DNA of 64,000 nt from assembly GCF_017356245.1 (NCBI RefSeq), contig NZ_JAFMZZ010000001.1, positions 2,974,427 through 3,038,426 of the forward strand, in the 5' to 3' direction. Positions 1-8,891 of the stretch are shown piece after piece; position 1 is the stretch's first letter, and each line of letters begins with the position of its first letter. A program made the position numbers and the translations under genes. The stretch comes from Bordetella petrii. GTDB taxonomy: Bacteria; Pseudomonadota; Gammaproteobacteria; Burkholderiales; Burkholderiaceae_B. The notes beneath the pieces were generated by a model, which worked only from the letters and a program-made list of their open reading frames with translations, did no database searches and was not told where the DNA came from.

Positions 1-419
1 TTGGGCTGGGGCGTGGTAATGAAACCGATGCGCGACAGGCCCGAACGCCGCGCCGCCGCCATCACCTTGGCCAGCGTTTCGTAGCGGGTGTTCATGTCGG
101 CGCGGATGCGCAATTCCGGCTGGGGCTTGGTCTGCGCGATCGTCAGGAAACGGTTGGGCAGGTCTTCCATGGCCACCGGTTTTTCGTCCCAGAACAGCGC
201 GCCGGCCGGATCGATGGCCAGATCGACGGTCTTGGGCTCTTCCTGTACCTGCTCGGCGCTGACCTGCGGCATGTTGATGCGGATCGAGTGCGCCATCAGC
301 GGCGCCGTGATGATGAAGATCACCAGCAGCACCAGCATCACGTCGATCAGCGGCACCATGTTGATTTCCGACACGGTGTGGCTGCCCGAGCCTTTGCTGT
401 CGAAGCTGCCGAAAGCCAT
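1..419 (-). CDS. exbD: ExbD/TolR biopolymer transport protein (3' part cut by window edge)
   Basis: This is the inner-membrane energiser of TonB; with ExbB it converts proton motive force into movement of TonB. The N-terminus is a short cytoplasmic segment followed by one membrane helix that contains the family Asp (PLIDVMLVLLVIF). A periplasmic domain follows, and the gene runs off the left edge after about 139 residues, near its natural end for this family. The ATG overlaps the last base of the exbB stop (TAATG), so the two are translationally coupled. It is the third gene of tonB-exbB-exbD and should share the Fur box upstream of tonB. Confidence 0.93.
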   Translation of the reverse strand, partial: MAFGSFDSKGSGSHTVSEINMVPLIDVMLVLLVIFIITAPLMAHSIRINMPQVSAEQVQEEPKTVDLAIDPAGALFWDEKPVAMEDLPNRFLTIAQTKPQPELRIRADMNTRYETLAKVMAAARRSGLSRIGFITTPQP

Positions 420-1408
420 TATTCGGCTCCCCGGGCGCCGGCGGCGCTGCCCTGGCGGCGCAGCGCGCGCACCTTGCCGTCGGACAACACCACTTGCTGG
501 CCCGTGCTCAGGAAGGCGAACAGATCATGGGCGAAGGCATCCAGGCGCGACAGGAACACGCGGTTGCCGCGCACGAAGGCGTTGTAGGCCAGCACGGCGG
601 GAATGGCGACCGCCAGGCCCAGCCCGGTCATGATCAGGGCCTCGCCCACCGGGCCGGCAATGCGGTTGATGGTGACCCCGTCGGCCAGTCCGATGCCGAC
701 CAGCGCGTGGTACACGCCCCACACCGTGCCGAACAGGCCGACGAACGGCGCCGTGGAGCCCACCGAGGCCAGCACGGTCAGGCCGTTTTCGAGCTTGGCC
801 GTTTCTTCATCGATGACCTTGCGCATGGTGCGCGTAACGAACTCGCCATTGGCGCCAGTTTCCTCGAGCTTGGTGGCGCCGAACTTGGAATGATGGGTCT
901 GCGCGTGCATGGCATGGCTGGTCAGGTGCGAGAAAGGATCGCGCGCGCCGTGCGTGACGATTTCGTTCTCGACCTGCTCCAGCGAGCTGGAATTCCAGAA
1001 CTTGTTCAGGAAATCGGCCGAGCGGCGGCGCATGCGCACGTTGCTGATGAACTTCACCAGGATCAGGTACCAGGTGACCAGCGACATCAGGATCAGAATG
1101 GCGAACAGCGTCTTGCCGACGAAATCGCTCTGCGCAACGAAATGCAGGAAACCCATGTCGGGCGGCATGGGCAGCGGCGCCAGCGCCGACGGTGGTGCAG
1201 CCGCGGCCGCCTGGTGGACAGTATCGGCGGCTTGCGACAGCGCCGGGGCGGCCTGGTTCAGGGCGTCGGCGGCCTGCTGCGCAGCCGGCAACGCGCCGTT
1301 GGCCGCCGGGGCGGCGGCTGCGGCGGCCGGGGCAGCGGCCGCGCCGGGCGCGGCGGGCACGGTACTCGCCTGCGCCACCAGAATGGCGTTATGCATAGCG
1401 TTGGACAT
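419..1408 (-). CDS. exbB: TonB-system energiser ExbB (MotA/TolQ/ExbB proton channel family)
   Basis: 329 residues, about 85 longer than E. coli ExbB. The extra length is an Ala/Pro-rich low-complexity N-terminus (roughly residues 15-85) that may act as a signal-like or periplasmic extension, as in the longer ExbB proteins of many betaproteobacteria. The conserved core begins at the first membrane helix (LFAILILMSLVTWYLILVKF, about residues 102-121). It ends with the two-helix proton-channel block (LASVGSTAPFVGLFGTVWGV and ALIMTGLGLAVAIPAVLAYN). It starts 1 nt after the tonB stop and ends overlapping exbD, so it is the middle gene of a compact operon. Confidence 0.95.
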   Translation of the reverse strand: MSNAMHNAILVAQASTVPAAPGAAAAPAAAAAAPAANGALPAAQQAADALNQAAPALSQAADTVHQAAAAAPPSALAPLPMPPDMGFLHFVAQSDFVGKTLFAILILMSLVTWYLILVKFISNVRMRRRSADFLNKFWNSSSLEQVENEIVTHGARDPFSHLTSHAMHAQTHHSKFGATKLEETGANGEFVTRTMRKVIDEETAKLENGLTVLASVGSTAPFVGLFGTVWGVYHALVGIGLADGVTINRIAGPVGEALIMTGLGLAVAIPAVLAYNAFVRGNRVFLSRLDAFAHDLFAFLSTGQQVVLSDGKVRALRRQGSAAGARGAE

Positions 1409-1409
1409 C

Positions 1410-2222
1410 TCAGTTCCTCATCACGAAATCGAACGGTAATTTGGCTTTGGCCGGATACGCCACGCCGTTGCGGGTCAGGGGCTTGAAGCGCGCCTTGCGC
1501 GCGGCGGTCAGCGCCGACTCGTCCAGCCGGGTATAGCCCGACGACTGGGCGATGGTGGCGCGCTCGACCAGCCCCTGCGTATTGATTTCCACCAGCACCA
1601 CCACCCGGCCCTCTTCGCGCAGCCGCTTGGAAGTCATGGGATAGACCGGCATCGGGCGGCGTCCCATGTACTCGACGCTGGACACCATGATGGGCTCATC
1701 CGGCGGCGGCCCCTGCACCGGGGCCTGCGTCACCTGCGCGCCCTCGGTCGCGCCCGTGGGCGGCTTCTCGACCTTGGGCGGCTCGACCGGCTTCTCGACC
1801 TTGGGCTTGGGTTTCGGCTTGGGCTTGGGTTTCGGCTTTGGTTTCGGCTTGGGCGCCGGTTCCGGCACCTTTTCGATCACCGGCGGCTCGGGTTCGGGTT
1901 CCGGCTCGATGACGGGCTCGGGTTCGGGCTCGACCACCGGCTCGGGCTCCGGTTCCGGTTCCGGTTCGGGCTCGGGTTCCGGCTCGGGCGGCGTGGGCGG
2001 CTCGACCGTGGGTTCCGCCTTGGCGATTTGCGGAACCGGCGCCTCGATCACGCTGACCATCACCGCCTCGGGTTCGAGCAGCTGCGGCGGGCTTTCATCA
2101 GGCATCCAGTAGATCGCGGCCACCACCGCCATGTGCGCCGCCAGCACCGTAAGGCCGGCGCCGGCGCGTAAAGCCAGGGAAGACTGCGGACGAGCGGACC
2201 AACCGTGTTGAAAACGAGGCAT
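1410..2222 (-). CDS. tonB: TonB energy-transducing protein
   Basis: 270 residues. It has a short cytoplasmic tail, one N-terminal membrane helix (about residues 20-40), then a long periplasmic spacer made of Pro-Glu repeats (residues about 75-117) and Pro-Lys repeats (about 126-143). The C-terminal TonB box-binding domain contains the family signature YPMTSKRLREEGRVVVLVEI and SSGYTRLDESALTAARKARF. The acid-then-base Pro spacer is typical of TonB and spans the periplasm. First gene of tonB-exbB-exbD. A Fur box lies about 100 nt upstream, so iron repression is expected. The spacer DNA is repetitive but is coding, not a tandem-repeat locus. Confidence 0.96.
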   Translation of the reverse strand: MPRFQHGWSARPQSSLALRAGAGLTVLAAHMAVVAAIYWMPDESPPQLLEPEAVMVSVIEAPVPQIAKAEPTVEPPTPPEPEPEPEPEPEPEPEPVVEPEPEPVIEPEPEPEPPVIEKVPEPAPKPKPKPKPKPKPKPKPKVEKPVEPPKVEKPPTGATEGAQVTQAPVQGPPPDEPIMVSSVEYMGRRPMPVYPMTSKRLREEGRVVVLVEINTQGLVERATIAQSSGYTRLDESALTAARKARFKPLTRNGVAYPAKAKLPFDFVMRN

Positions 2223-2322
2223 GAATCAGCCGAAAAACATCAATGTCGGCCGGCCGCGCAACCGGCACCACGCCGGGAAACGCCGGGACCGGCAAATTCC
2301 AAGTCCGACATATTATATTAAA

Positions 2323-2337
2323 TGCGAATGATTCGCA
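2323..2337 (-). promoter_or_regulatory. Fur box upstream of tonB-exbB-exbD
   Basis: A perfect 7-1-7 inverted repeat, TGCGAAT-G-ATTCGCA, lies in an AT-rich patch (TATTATATTAAA) in an otherwise GC-rich gap. The 7-1-7 geometry and half-site match the core of the Fur consensus (TGATAAT-N-ATTATCA), with GC substitutions in the arms. It sits 101 nt before the tonB start. Family knowledge: Fur represses tonB-exb operons in iron-replete cells. The binding itself is inferred. Confidence 0.75.
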
Positions 2338-2364
2338 CATACTTTCTGGTTGAAGCGCCGCCGC

Positions 2365-2667
2365 TCAATCGCCGGGCCTGCCCGCCCGGTCGACATGGCC
2401 CAGGTCGCGCCCCGGATCCAGGCGGTCGCGCACGCGCTGCTTGAGAATCCTGGCGTCGGGGAACCCTCCGTCGACTGCGCGGTCCCAGAGCAGGCTGTCG
2501 TCATACTGGATGCGGAACACGCCCCCCGTGCCCGGCACCAGCGCCACTGCCCCCAGATCGGTGCCGAAGGTCGACAACAGTTCCTGCGCCATCCAGGCGG
2601 CTCGCAGCAGCCACTGGCACTGCGTGCAGTACGTGATGCTGATCCGGGGAAGGTTGGATTCACTCAT
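2365..2667 (-). CDS. SelT/SelW/SelH (Rdx) family protein
   Basis: 100 residues with the thioredoxin-like Rdx-fold signature: beta strand, CxxC motif (YCTQC, residues about 13-17) and the family's GTGGVFRI strand. The CxxC carries ordinary cysteines, so this is the Cys form of selenoprotein W; no in-frame UGA or SECIS is needed. A longer open frame extends upstream, but ATG 2667 places the CxxC at the usual distance from the N-terminus. It converges on neither neighbour closely and is head-to-head with regB across about 256 nt. The physiological substrate of these proteins is unknown; a thiol-redox role is inferred. Confidence 0.85.
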   Translation of the reverse strand: MSESNLPRISITYCTQCQWLLRAAWMAQELLSTFGTDLGAVALVPGTGGVFRIQYDDSLLWDRAVDGGFPDARILKQRVRDRLDPGRDLGHVDRAGRPGD

Positions 2668-2923
2668 GAAGCACTCCGAATCTGGCCTGCGGGCGCCGCA
2701 ACCGGCCGCCCCAGGCGCCAGTATGCTTGCGCCCGCCAATGGCGGGCAACCGGTTTTCGCTGCAGCGCAGCAGCCGGTGCCGATTCGCAATACAATGCCG
2801 CTGCACCCCGCCCCGGGGCGCGCGCCTGAAACCGCCCAGCGGAAGGCAGTTGCGGCCGCGGGCGCCACCAGGCGCCCGGCTTCCCGGCCATTGGCCGGCC
2901 TGCGCCGGCTCCTCGTTTTCGTT

Positions 2924-4150
2924 ATGCCCGGTAGTTCCTCCAATTCCTTCCTGCGTACCCTGTGCAGCCTGCGCTGGCTGGCCATTGCCGGCCAGGCCGC
3001 GACCGTGCTGGTCGCCAGCGGCCTGCTCGGGCTCGAACTGCCGCTGCGGCCGCTCTGGAGCGGCGTGGCGGTGCTGGTGGCCTTCAACATCTACGCCAGC
3101 CTGCGGGTGCGCCGCAGCCATGGCGAAATCGAACCGGTCACCGCCTTCGCGCATCTGCTGGTCGACATCGCCGTGCTGTCCTGGATGGTGGGCTGGAGCG
3201 GCGGCATCCACAACCCGTTCGGCCTGATGTTCCTCATCCTGATCGCGCTGGCCGCGCTGGCGCTGCCGCGCGGCTGGGCGCTGGCCGCGGCGCTGGCGTG
3301 CCTGGTGGGATACGCGGTATCGGCCCTGCTGGGGCGGCCGCTCGAAGGCCACCACAACCCCTATGCCCTGATCCTGTGGGCCATCGCCACCAGTTTCCTG
3401 ATTTCGGCCATCGTCGTGCTGTACTTCTCGACCCGCCTGGCCGCCGACCTGCGCAGCCGCGAACGCGAGCTGGCGGCGCTGCGCGAGCGCTTCACCCGCA
3501 ACGAGGGCATCGTCGCGCTAGCCACCCACGCGGCCGCCATGGCGCACGAACTGAACACGCCGCTGGCCACTATGACCCTGCTGGCCGACGAAATCGCCGC
3601 CGAAGTCGACACCGACGACCTGCGCGCCGACGTCGCGCTGCTGGGGCAGCTGCTGGCGCTGTGCCGCGAACGCATCCGCAACCTGGCCGTACCCACCGAG
3701 GTCGACCTGGTGCGCGTGGTGGGCCAGTGGCGCCTGGTGCGCCCCACCATCGACCTGCACCGCACCGGCGAACTGCCCACCACCCTGCGGGTCGAGCCGG
3801 CCATCGCGCATCTGCTGCAGGCCCTGCTGAACAATGCGGCCGATGCCGGCGAGGCCGAAGGCCACGCGCGCGTCGACCTGCACCTTGAATACCGCGCCGG
3901 CGCGCTGCGCGGCGAAGTGCGCGACCACGGCCGCGGCTTCGATCCCGACCACTCCCTGCTGCCCGCCACCAGCCTGTTCCACAGCGGCAAGCCCGGCGGA
4001 CTGGGCGTGGGGCTGGCCCTGTCGCACGCCACCGTAGAACAATTGGGCGGCGAAATGACCATGACCGCGGCCGATGGAGGAGGCGCCCGCATCCGTTTTT
4101 ACCTGCCGCTGGAGCCCGGCGCTCCGCGCGCTTCCGGAATACAAGCATGA
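2924..4150 (+). CDS. regB: RegB/PrrB/ActS-type redox sensor histidine kinase
   Basis: 408 residues. About six membrane helices occupy residues 12-170, including the quinone-associated segment GGIHNPFGLMFLILI (near residue 93). The H-box is MAHELNTPLATM with H208. C247 lies 39 residues later (LCRERIRNL) and matches the spacing of the redox-active cysteine of RegB. N-box (ALLNNAADAGE) and G-boxes (DHGRGF, GGLGVGLAL) complete the kinase. A longer open frame begins at 2441, but the upstream part overlaps the SelW-like gene and looks non-coding, so ATG 2924 is chosen. Its stop overlaps the regA start (ATGA). Role: autophosphorylates in reduced cells and controls RegA. Confidence 0.92.
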   Translation: MPGSSSNSFLRTLCSLRWLAIAGQAATVLVASGLLGLELPLRPLWSGVAVLVAFNIYASLRVRRSHGEIEPVTAFAHLLVDIAVLSWMVGWSGGIHNPFGLMFLILIALAALALPRGWALAAALACLVGYAVSALLGRPLEGHHNPYALILWAIATSFLISAIVVLYFSTRLAADLRSRERELAALRERFTRNEGIVALATHAAAMAHELNTPLATMTLLADEIAAEVDTDDLRADVALLGQLLALCRERIRNLAVPTEVDLVRVVGQWRLVRPTIDLHRTGELPTTLRVEPAIAHLLQALLNNAADAGEAEGHARVDLHLEYRAGALRGEVRDHGRGFDPDHSLLPATSLFHSGKPGGLGVGLALSHATVEQLGGEMTMTAADGGGARIRFYLPLEPGAPRASGIQA

Positions 4151-4698
4151 ATCCATCCGACGCCGGCCTGCTGATCGACGACGACGAACTCTACGTGCGC
4201 ACACTGCAGCGCAGCCTGGCCCGCCACGGGCTGGAAACACGCGTGGCCACCAGCATCGCCGAAGCCCTGCGCGTGGCCGAAGAAACCCAGCCGGCTTTCG
4301 CCCTGGTCGACCTGCGCCTGGGCGAAGACTCGGGCCTGACCCTGATCCGCCCGCTGCGCGCCCTGCGCACCGATATGCGCATCCTGCTGGTCACCGGCTA
4401 CGCCAGCGTGGCCACCGCCGTCGAGGCCATCAAGCGCGGCGCCGACGACTACCTGCCCAAGCCCGCCACCGCGCCGATGATCCTGCGCACCCTGGGGCTG
4501 GCCAAGGCCGAATCGGTCGCCATCGAATCCACCATGACGCCGCTGCACCGGCTGGAATGGGAACACATCCAGCAGGCACTGCACGAATGCGGCGGCAATG
4601 TATCGGCCGCGGCGCGGCTGCTGGGCATGCACCGGCGCTCGCTGCAGCGCAAGCTGGCCAAGAAGCCCGGCCCCGAACGCGACCTGGCCTTCGATTGA
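4147..4698 (+). CDS. regA: RegA/PrrA/ActR-type redox response regulator
   Basis: 183 residues. The receiver domain has an acidic pocket (DDDE, residues 11-14), phospho-acceptor D55 (FALVDLRL) and the conserved Lys of YLPKPA. A short linker leads to a Fis-type helix-turn-helix, GGNVSAAARLLGMHRRSLQR, which is nearly invariant in the RegA family. It overlaps regB by 4 nt. Its likely targets are visible immediately downstream: two perfect GCGAC-N5-GTCGC palindromes between regA and cyoA. Family knowledge: RegA/PrrA regulators control terminal oxidases and other redox functions. Confidence 0.94.
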   Translation: MNPSDAGLLIDDDELYVRTLQRSLARHGLETRVATSIAEALRVAEETQPAFALVDLRLGEDSGLTLIRPLRALRTDMRILLVTGYASVATAVEAIKRGADDYLPKPATAPMILRTLGLAKAESVAIESTMTPLHRLEWEHIQQALHECGGNVSAAARLLGMHRRSLQRKLAKKPGPERDLAFD

Positions 4699-4707
4699 CC
4701 GCCAAGC

Positions 4708-4730
4708 GGGTGCGACACGTTGTCGCACCC
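4708..4730. promoter_or_regulatory. Candidate RegA binding site 1 (upstream of cyoABCD)
   Basis: A perfect palindrome with 10-bp arms around a 3-nt centre; the core is TGCGACA-CGT-TGTCGCA. It matches the PrrA/RegA consensus of two half-sites GCGNC and GNCGC, here spaced 5 nt (GCGAC-ACGTT-GTCGC). It starts 10 nt after the regA stop and lies about 210 nt before cyoA. It could also form an RNA hairpin, but no T-tract follows, so a terminator role is less likely. Confidence 0.65.
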
Positions 4731-4808
4731 TGTCGGCCGCGCCAAGCGGCGCCCCTCCCGCGGCAGCGGGCCGTTCCCCTGGCATTCCGGGCGCAACTCA
4801 CGGGCTTG

Positions 4809-4827
4809 ATGCGACTTTTCGTCGCAT
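4809..4827. promoter_or_regulatory. Candidate RegA binding site 2 (upstream of cyoABCD)
   Basis: A second perfect palindrome, ATGCGAC-TTTTC-GTCGCAT, with the same GCGAC-N5-GTCGC arrangement as site 1 and the same 5-nt spacing. The site centres are 99 nt apart. A lone half-site, TGATGCGAC, follows near 4894-4902, just before cyoA. The repeated arrangement beside regBA and a quinol oxidase operon argues for direct RegA control. Confidence 0.65.
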
Positions 4828-4938
4828 GTTTGCGCTGCAACAAATCGCTAGCATTGCGGCTTCACCGCATCTTTGCGTCTGCGCAAGGCATGTGATGCGA
4901 CTCTTGCCGGCCACGGCAATCCACCCTCAAGGCTGTAC

Positions 4939-5847
4939 GTGAAACACCCCTTCTTCGCCACCTTCGGGCGCACGCTCGGTATCGGTGCGCTCATGCTGCT
5001 CGGCGGCTGCACGATGGAAGTGCTTTCTCCCAAGGGAGACATCGGCGCCCAGGAAAAAACCCTGATTCTCACCGCCCTGGGGCTGATGCTCCTGGTGGTG
5101 GTGCCCGTCATTATCATGACGCTGTATTTCGCCTGGAAGTACCGCGCGTCCAACACTCAGGCGGTGTACATGCCGCGCTGGGCGCATTCGACCCGCATCG
5201 AGGTGGTGGTGTGGACCATCCCCTGCATCATCGTCGGCATCCTGGCCGTGCTGACCTGGCGTTCCTCGCATGCCCTGGACCCCTACCGCCCCATCGAATC
5301 GGCCGTCAAGCCGGTAAACATCGACGTCGTGTCGATGGACTGGAAGTGGCTGTTCATCTATCCCGACTACGGCATTGCCACCGTCAATGAAATCGCCTTC
5401 CCCGTGGACGCGCCGGTGCAGTTCCGCATTACGTCGGCGTCGGTGATGAACTCGTTCTTCATTCCCCAGCTGGGCAGCCAGATCTACTCGATGGCGGGCA
5501 TGGAAACCAAGCTGCACCTGATCGCCCGCGAAGCCGGCACCTACGCCGGCATTTCCGCCAACTACAGCGGCGGCGGCTTCTCGGGCATGCGCTTCAAGGC
5601 CATCGCCACCTCGCAGCAGGGCTTCGAAGACTGGATCAAGCAGGCCAGGGCCGCCAACAACCCGCTCACGCCCGCGGCCTATCAGGCCCTGGCGGCGCCC
5701 AGTATCAATGTGGCCGCCACGCGCTACTCCAGCACTCCCACGGGCATGTTCGACTACATCATGCACAACCAGATGAGCAAGATCGCCGGCCTGGATCCGG
5801 CGAACTGCACGCCCACGTCGCAGAATTTGATCGCAGGAAACAACTGA
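4939..5847 (+). CDS. cyoA: Cytochrome bo3 ubiquinol oxidase subunit II
   Basis: 302 residues from a GTG at 4939, preceded by AAGG at a 6-nt spacing; a TTG at 4873 would add 22 residues without a visible Shine-Dalgarno. A lipoprotein-type signal (LLGGC) is followed by two membrane helices (about residues 35-58 and 85-105) and the periplasmic cupredoxin-fold domain. The CuA ligand set of cytochrome c oxidases is absent, as expected for a quinol oxidase. The stop overlaps the cyoB start (TGATG). First gene of cyoABCD, downstream of regBA. Confidence 0.93.
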   Translation: MKHPFFATFGRTLGIGALMLLGGCTMEVLSPKGDIGAQEKTLILTALGLMLLVVVPVIIMTLYFAWKYRASNTQAVYMPRWAHSTRIEVVVWTIPCIIVGILAVLTWRSSHALDPYRPIESAVKPVNIDVVSMDWKWLFIYPDYGIATVNEIAFPVDAPVQFRITSASVMNSFFIPQLGSQIYSMAGMETKLHLIAREAGTYAGISANYSGGGFSGMRFKAIATSQQGFEDWIKQARAANNPLTPAAYQALAAPSINVAATRYSSTPTGMFDYIMHNQMSKIAGLDPANCTPTSQNLIAGNN

Positions 5848-7823
5848 TGTTCGGCAAACTCACCCTAGAGTCCATTCCGTACCATGAACCTATCGTCATG
5901 GTCACGCTGGCGGCGGTGGCCATCATGGGCATGGCGCTGCTGGGCGCCATTACCTACTTCCGCAAATGGAAGTACCTGTGGACCGACTGGCTCACCACGG
6001 TCGACCACAAGCGCATCGGCATCATGTACATCATCGTGGCGCTGGTCATGCTGCTGCGCGGCTTTGCCGACGCCATCATGATGCGCACGCAGCTGGCGGT
6101 GGCCTCGGCCGACTCGGCCGGCATCCTGCCGCCGCACCACTACGACCAGATCTTCACCGCCCACGGCGTCATCATGATCTTCTTCATGGCGATGCCGTTC
6201 ATCACGGGCCTGATGAACGTGGTGGTGCCGCTGCAGATCGGCGCGCGCGACGTGGCCTACCCGTTCCTGAACTCGCTGAGCTTCTGGCTGTTCGTCGCCG
6301 GCGTAGTGCTGATGATGCTGTCGCTGTTCGTGGGCGAATTCGCCGCCACCGGCTGGCTGGCCTACCCGCCGCTGTCGGGGCTGGACTACAGCCCGGGCGT
6401 GGGGGTCGACTATTACCTGTGGGCGCTGCAGATATCCGGGCTGGGCACCACCCTGAGCGGCATCAACTTCATCGTGACCATCCTGCGCATGCGCGCGCCG
6501 GGCATGAGCCTGATGAAGATGCCGGTGTTCACCTGGACCGCGCTGGTCACCAACGTCCTGATCGTGGCCGCCTTCCCCGTGCTGGCCGCCACCCTGGCCC
6601 TGCTGACCGCCGACCGCTACCTGGGCACGCACTTCTTCACGAACGACATGGGCGGCAACGTCATGATGTACGTGAACCTGATCTGGATCTGGGGCCACCC
6701 CGAGGTGTACATCCTGATCCTGCCCTGCTTCGGCGCGTTCTCGGAAATCGTGGCCACGTACTCGAAAAAGCCGCTGTTCGGCTACAAGTCGATGGTCTAC
6801 GCCACCGCCGCGATCGGCATCCTGTCGTTCCTGGTGTGGCTGCACCACTTCTTCACCATGGGCTCGGGGGCCAACGTCAACGCCTTCTTCGGCATCATGA
6901 CGATGATCATCTCGGTGCCCACCGGCGTGAAGATATTCAACTGGCTGTTCACCATGTACCGCGGCCGGGTGGAAATGAGCACGCCCATGCTGTGGACCGT
7001 CGGGTTCATGGTCACCTTCGTGATCGGCGGCATGACCGGCGTGCTGATGGCGATTCCCGCGGTGTCGTTCGTGCTGCACAACAGCCTGTTCCTGATCGCG
7101 CACTTCCACAACGTCATCATCGGCGGCGTGGTGTTCGGCTGCATCGCCGCCATGACCTACTGGTTCCCCAAGGCCTTCGGCTTCAAGCTGAACGAACGCC
7201 TGGGCAAGTACTCGTTCTGGTGCTGGCTGGTGGGCTTCTACCTGGCCTTCATGCCGCTGTACATCCTGGGCTTCAAGGGCATGACGCGGCGCCTGAACCA
7301 CTACGACAACCCCGAGTGGCAGCCCTACCTGATCGTGGCACTGGTCGGCGCCTGCTTCGTGGCGCTGGGCATCTGGTTCATCCTGCAGCAGGTGTTCGTC
7401 AGCATCCGCGACCGCAAGCAGAACCTGGACACCACCGGCGATCCCTGGGGCGGCCGCACCCTGGAATGGTCCATCCCGTCGCCGGCGCCGTTCTACAACT
7501 TCGCCCACGTGCCGCACGTCGAGCACCTGGACCAGCACTGGGAAAACAAGGAAAACGGCACGGCCTACACCGCGCCCGCCGGCTACGAGGACATCCACAT
7601 GCCGCGCAATACCGGCGCCGGGGTGTACATCGGCGCCTTCGGGCTGGCCATGTGCTTCGGCCTGATCTGGCACATCTGGTGGCTGGCCATCGTCGGCTTC
7701 CTGGGCATGATCGGCTCGTTCCTGGTGCGCGCCTATGACCGCGACACCGACTACTACGTGCCCGCCGCGGAAGTCGAACGCATCGAATCCGCCCATCTCG
7801 CCAATATGCAAAAGGCCGCCTGA
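5847..7823 (+). CDS. cyoB: Cytochrome bo3 ubiquinol oxidase subunit I
   Basis: 658 residues, essentially full length (E. coli 663) and colinear with it from the first residues. It carries the haem b/o3-CuB ligands: H106 in [12 protein letters not shown]284 with E286 in WGHPEVYI, the HH pair in WLHHFFTMG, and the HFHN motif. Fifteen membrane helices are expected. The reaction is oxidation of ubiquinol and reduction of O2 to water with proton pumping. It overlaps cyoA by 1 nt and is followed by cyoC after 3 nt. Confidence 0.98.
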   Translation: MFGKLTLESIPYHEPIVMVTLAAVAIMGMALLGAITYFRKWKYLWTDWLTTVDHKRIGIMYIIVALVMLLRGFADAIMMRTQLAVASADSAGILPPHHYDQIFTAHGVIMIFFMAMPFITGLMNVVVPLQIGARDVAYPFLNSLSFWLFVAGVVLMMLSLFVGEFAATGWLAYPPLSGLDYSPGVGVDYYLWALQISGLGTTLSGINFIVTILRMRAPGMSLMKMPVFTWTALVTNVLIVAAFPVLAATLALLTADRYLGTHFFTNDMGGNVMMYVNLIWIWGHPEVYILILPCFGAFSEIVATYSKKPLFGYKSMVYATAAIGILSFLVWLHHFFTMGSGANVNAFFGIMTMIISVPTGVKIFNWLFTMYRGRVEMSTPMLWTVGFMVTFVIGGMTGVLMAIPAVSFVLHNSLFLIAHFHNVIIGGVVFGCIAAMTYWFPKAFGFKLNERLGKYSFWCWLVGFYLAFMPLYILGFKGMTRRLNHYDNPEWQPYLIVALVGACFVALGIWFILQQVFVSIRDRKQNLDTTGDPWGGRTLEWSIPSPAPFYNFAHVPHVEHLDQHWENKENGTAYTAPAGYEDIHMPRNTGAGVYIGAFGLAMCFGLIWHIWWLAIVGFLGMIGSFLVRAYDRDTDYYVPAAEVERIESAHLANMQKAA

Positions 7824-7826
7824 GCC

Positions 7827-8438
7827 ATGACCCAAGCTGTAACCGCCCTGCCCCACGGGTCCGGCCACGCCGGACACCATGATGACGGATCCAAGACCGT
7901 GTTCGGGTTCTGGATCTACCTGATGAGCGATCTGCTGATCTTCTCGGTCCTGTTCGCCACGTTCGCCGTCCTGTCCAAGGCCACCGCCGGCGGCCCCACC
8001 GGCGCGGAACTGTTCGACCTGTCGTTCGTGCTGGTCGAGACCATGCTGCTGCTGATCAGCAGCTTCACCTTCGGCATGGCCATGCTGAACCTGCACGCGG
8101 GCCGCGCGCGCCGCGTCATCGGCTGGCTGTGCGTCACTTTCCTGTTCGGCGCCGGCTTCATCGGCATGGAAATCTTCGAATTCCACCACCTGATCACCGA
8201 AGGCGCCGGGCCGCAGCGCAGCGCCTACCTGTCGGCTTTCTTCACGCTGATCGGCACCCACGGCCTGCACGTCACGTTCGGCCTGGTGTGGATCGTGGTG
8301 ATGATCGACATGGTGCGCCGCCACGGCCTGGATCCGGTCAATGTCCGCCGCCTGTCGTGCCTGAGCCTGTTCTGGCACTTCCTGGACATCGTCTGGATCT
8401 GCGTGTTTACGTTTGTTTATCTTCTGGGAGCGCTCTGA
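7827..8438 (+). CDS. cyoC: Cytochrome bo3 ubiquinol oxidase subunit III
   Basis: 203 residues with five predicted membrane helices and the subunit III signatures [18 protein letters not shown] and the C-terminal block [13 protein letters not shown] plus [10 protein letters not shown]. The N-terminal His/Gly-rich tail is common in this subunit. The stop and the cyoD start share an A (TGATG). No haem or metal is expected; it stabilises subunit I. Confidence 0.96.
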   Translation: MTQAVTALPHGSGHAGHHDDGSKTVFGFWIYLMSDLLIFSVLFATFAVLSKATAGGPTGAELFDLSFVLVETMLLLISSFTFGMAMLNLHAGRARRVIGWLCVTFLFGAGFIGMEIFEFHHLITEGAGPQRSAYLSAFFTLIGTHGLHVTFGLVWIVVMIDMVRRHGLDPVNVRRLSCLSLFWHFLDIVWICVFTFVYLLGAL

Positions 8439-8806
8439 TGTCGCACGACACGATCGCCGCGGCGGACCATGGCCACGGCCATGACAGCGCCGCCCACGGC
8501 ACCCTGAAATCGTACCTGGTGGGCTTCGGCCTTTCCATTCTGCTGACGCTGGCGTCGTTCGGGCTGGTCATGTCCGGCGCGGTGCCCCGCTCGCTGGCCA
8601 TGCCGGGCATCATCGTGCTGTGCGTGGCGCAGCTGCTGGTGCAGCTGGTGTACTTCCTGCACATGGGCGCCTCGCGCTCGCAGCGCGACAACCTGTCGGC
8701 CTTTGTGTTCGCCGTGTTCGTCATCGCCATCATCGTGGGCGGTTCGGCCTGGGTGCTGCACAACATGAACGCTAATATGATGCACCCCATGCCCGCCGGC
8801 ATGTAG
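8438..8806 (+). CDS. cyoD: Cytochrome bo3 ubiquinol oxidase subunit IV
   Basis: 122 residues: a His-rich soluble N-terminus, then three membrane helices and the family motif LLVQLVYFLHM. It begins overlapping the cyoC stop. No cyoE (haem O synthase) follows; the operon ends here and a tRNA gene comes next, so haem O synthase must be encoded elsewhere. Confidence 0.94.
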   Translation: MSHDTIAAADHGHGHDSAAHGTLKSYLVGFGLSILLTLASFGLVMSGAVPRSLAMPGIIVLCVAQLLVQLVYFLHMGASRSQRDNLSAFVFAVFVIAIIVGGSAWVLHNMNANMMHPMPAGM

Positions 8807-8831
8807 GCCCCGCGGCGCATTTGCCGGGGCC
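8806..8831 (+). terminator. Possible hairpin at the end of cyoABCD
   Basis: GGCCCCG and CGGGGCC arms surround a 12-nt loop, starting at the last base of the cyoD stop codon. There is no T-tract, so efficient intrinsic termination is doubtful. Its 3' arm overlaps the proposed -35 element of the tRNA-Val promoter. Confidence 0.35.
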
Positions 8832-8849
8832 GGGCGGCTCCGGTATACT
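8821..8849 (+). promoter_or_regulatory. Sigma-70 promoter of tRNA-Val
   Basis: TTGCCG (8821-8826), a 17-nt spacer and TATACT (8844-8849), followed by a GC-rich discriminator (GCCGTCCGCG) typical of stringently controlled stable-RNA promoters. Predicted start near 8856, about 35 nt before the mature tRNA. Confidence 0.65.
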
Positions 8850-8891
8850 GCCGTCCGCGTTGCTGCAGGCAGCGGCGCAGGCGGCACCCGG

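Noticed and set aside
1666..2112. Gly/Ser-repeat open frame and tandem-repeat signal in the tonB region
   Set aside because: The repeats are the Pro-Glu and Pro-Lys spacer codons of TonB read on the other strand; the plus-strand frame is not a gene and this is not a CRISPR or minisatellite.
2365..2667. Selenoprotein W with selenocysteine
   Set aside because: The CxxC motif has normal TGC/TGT-type Cys codons and there is no in-frame TGA, so a Cys form is seen.
4708..4730. Terminator for regA
   Set aside because: The palindrome has no T-tract and repeats at 4809 with the same half-sites and spacing, which fits regulatory sites better.
5865..8378. 837-codon minus-strand open frame across cyoB-cyoC
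   Set aside because: Antisense shadow in GC-rich DNA: His/Gln/Arg-rich composition, no known domain, and the plus strand carries unmistakable cyoB and cyoC.
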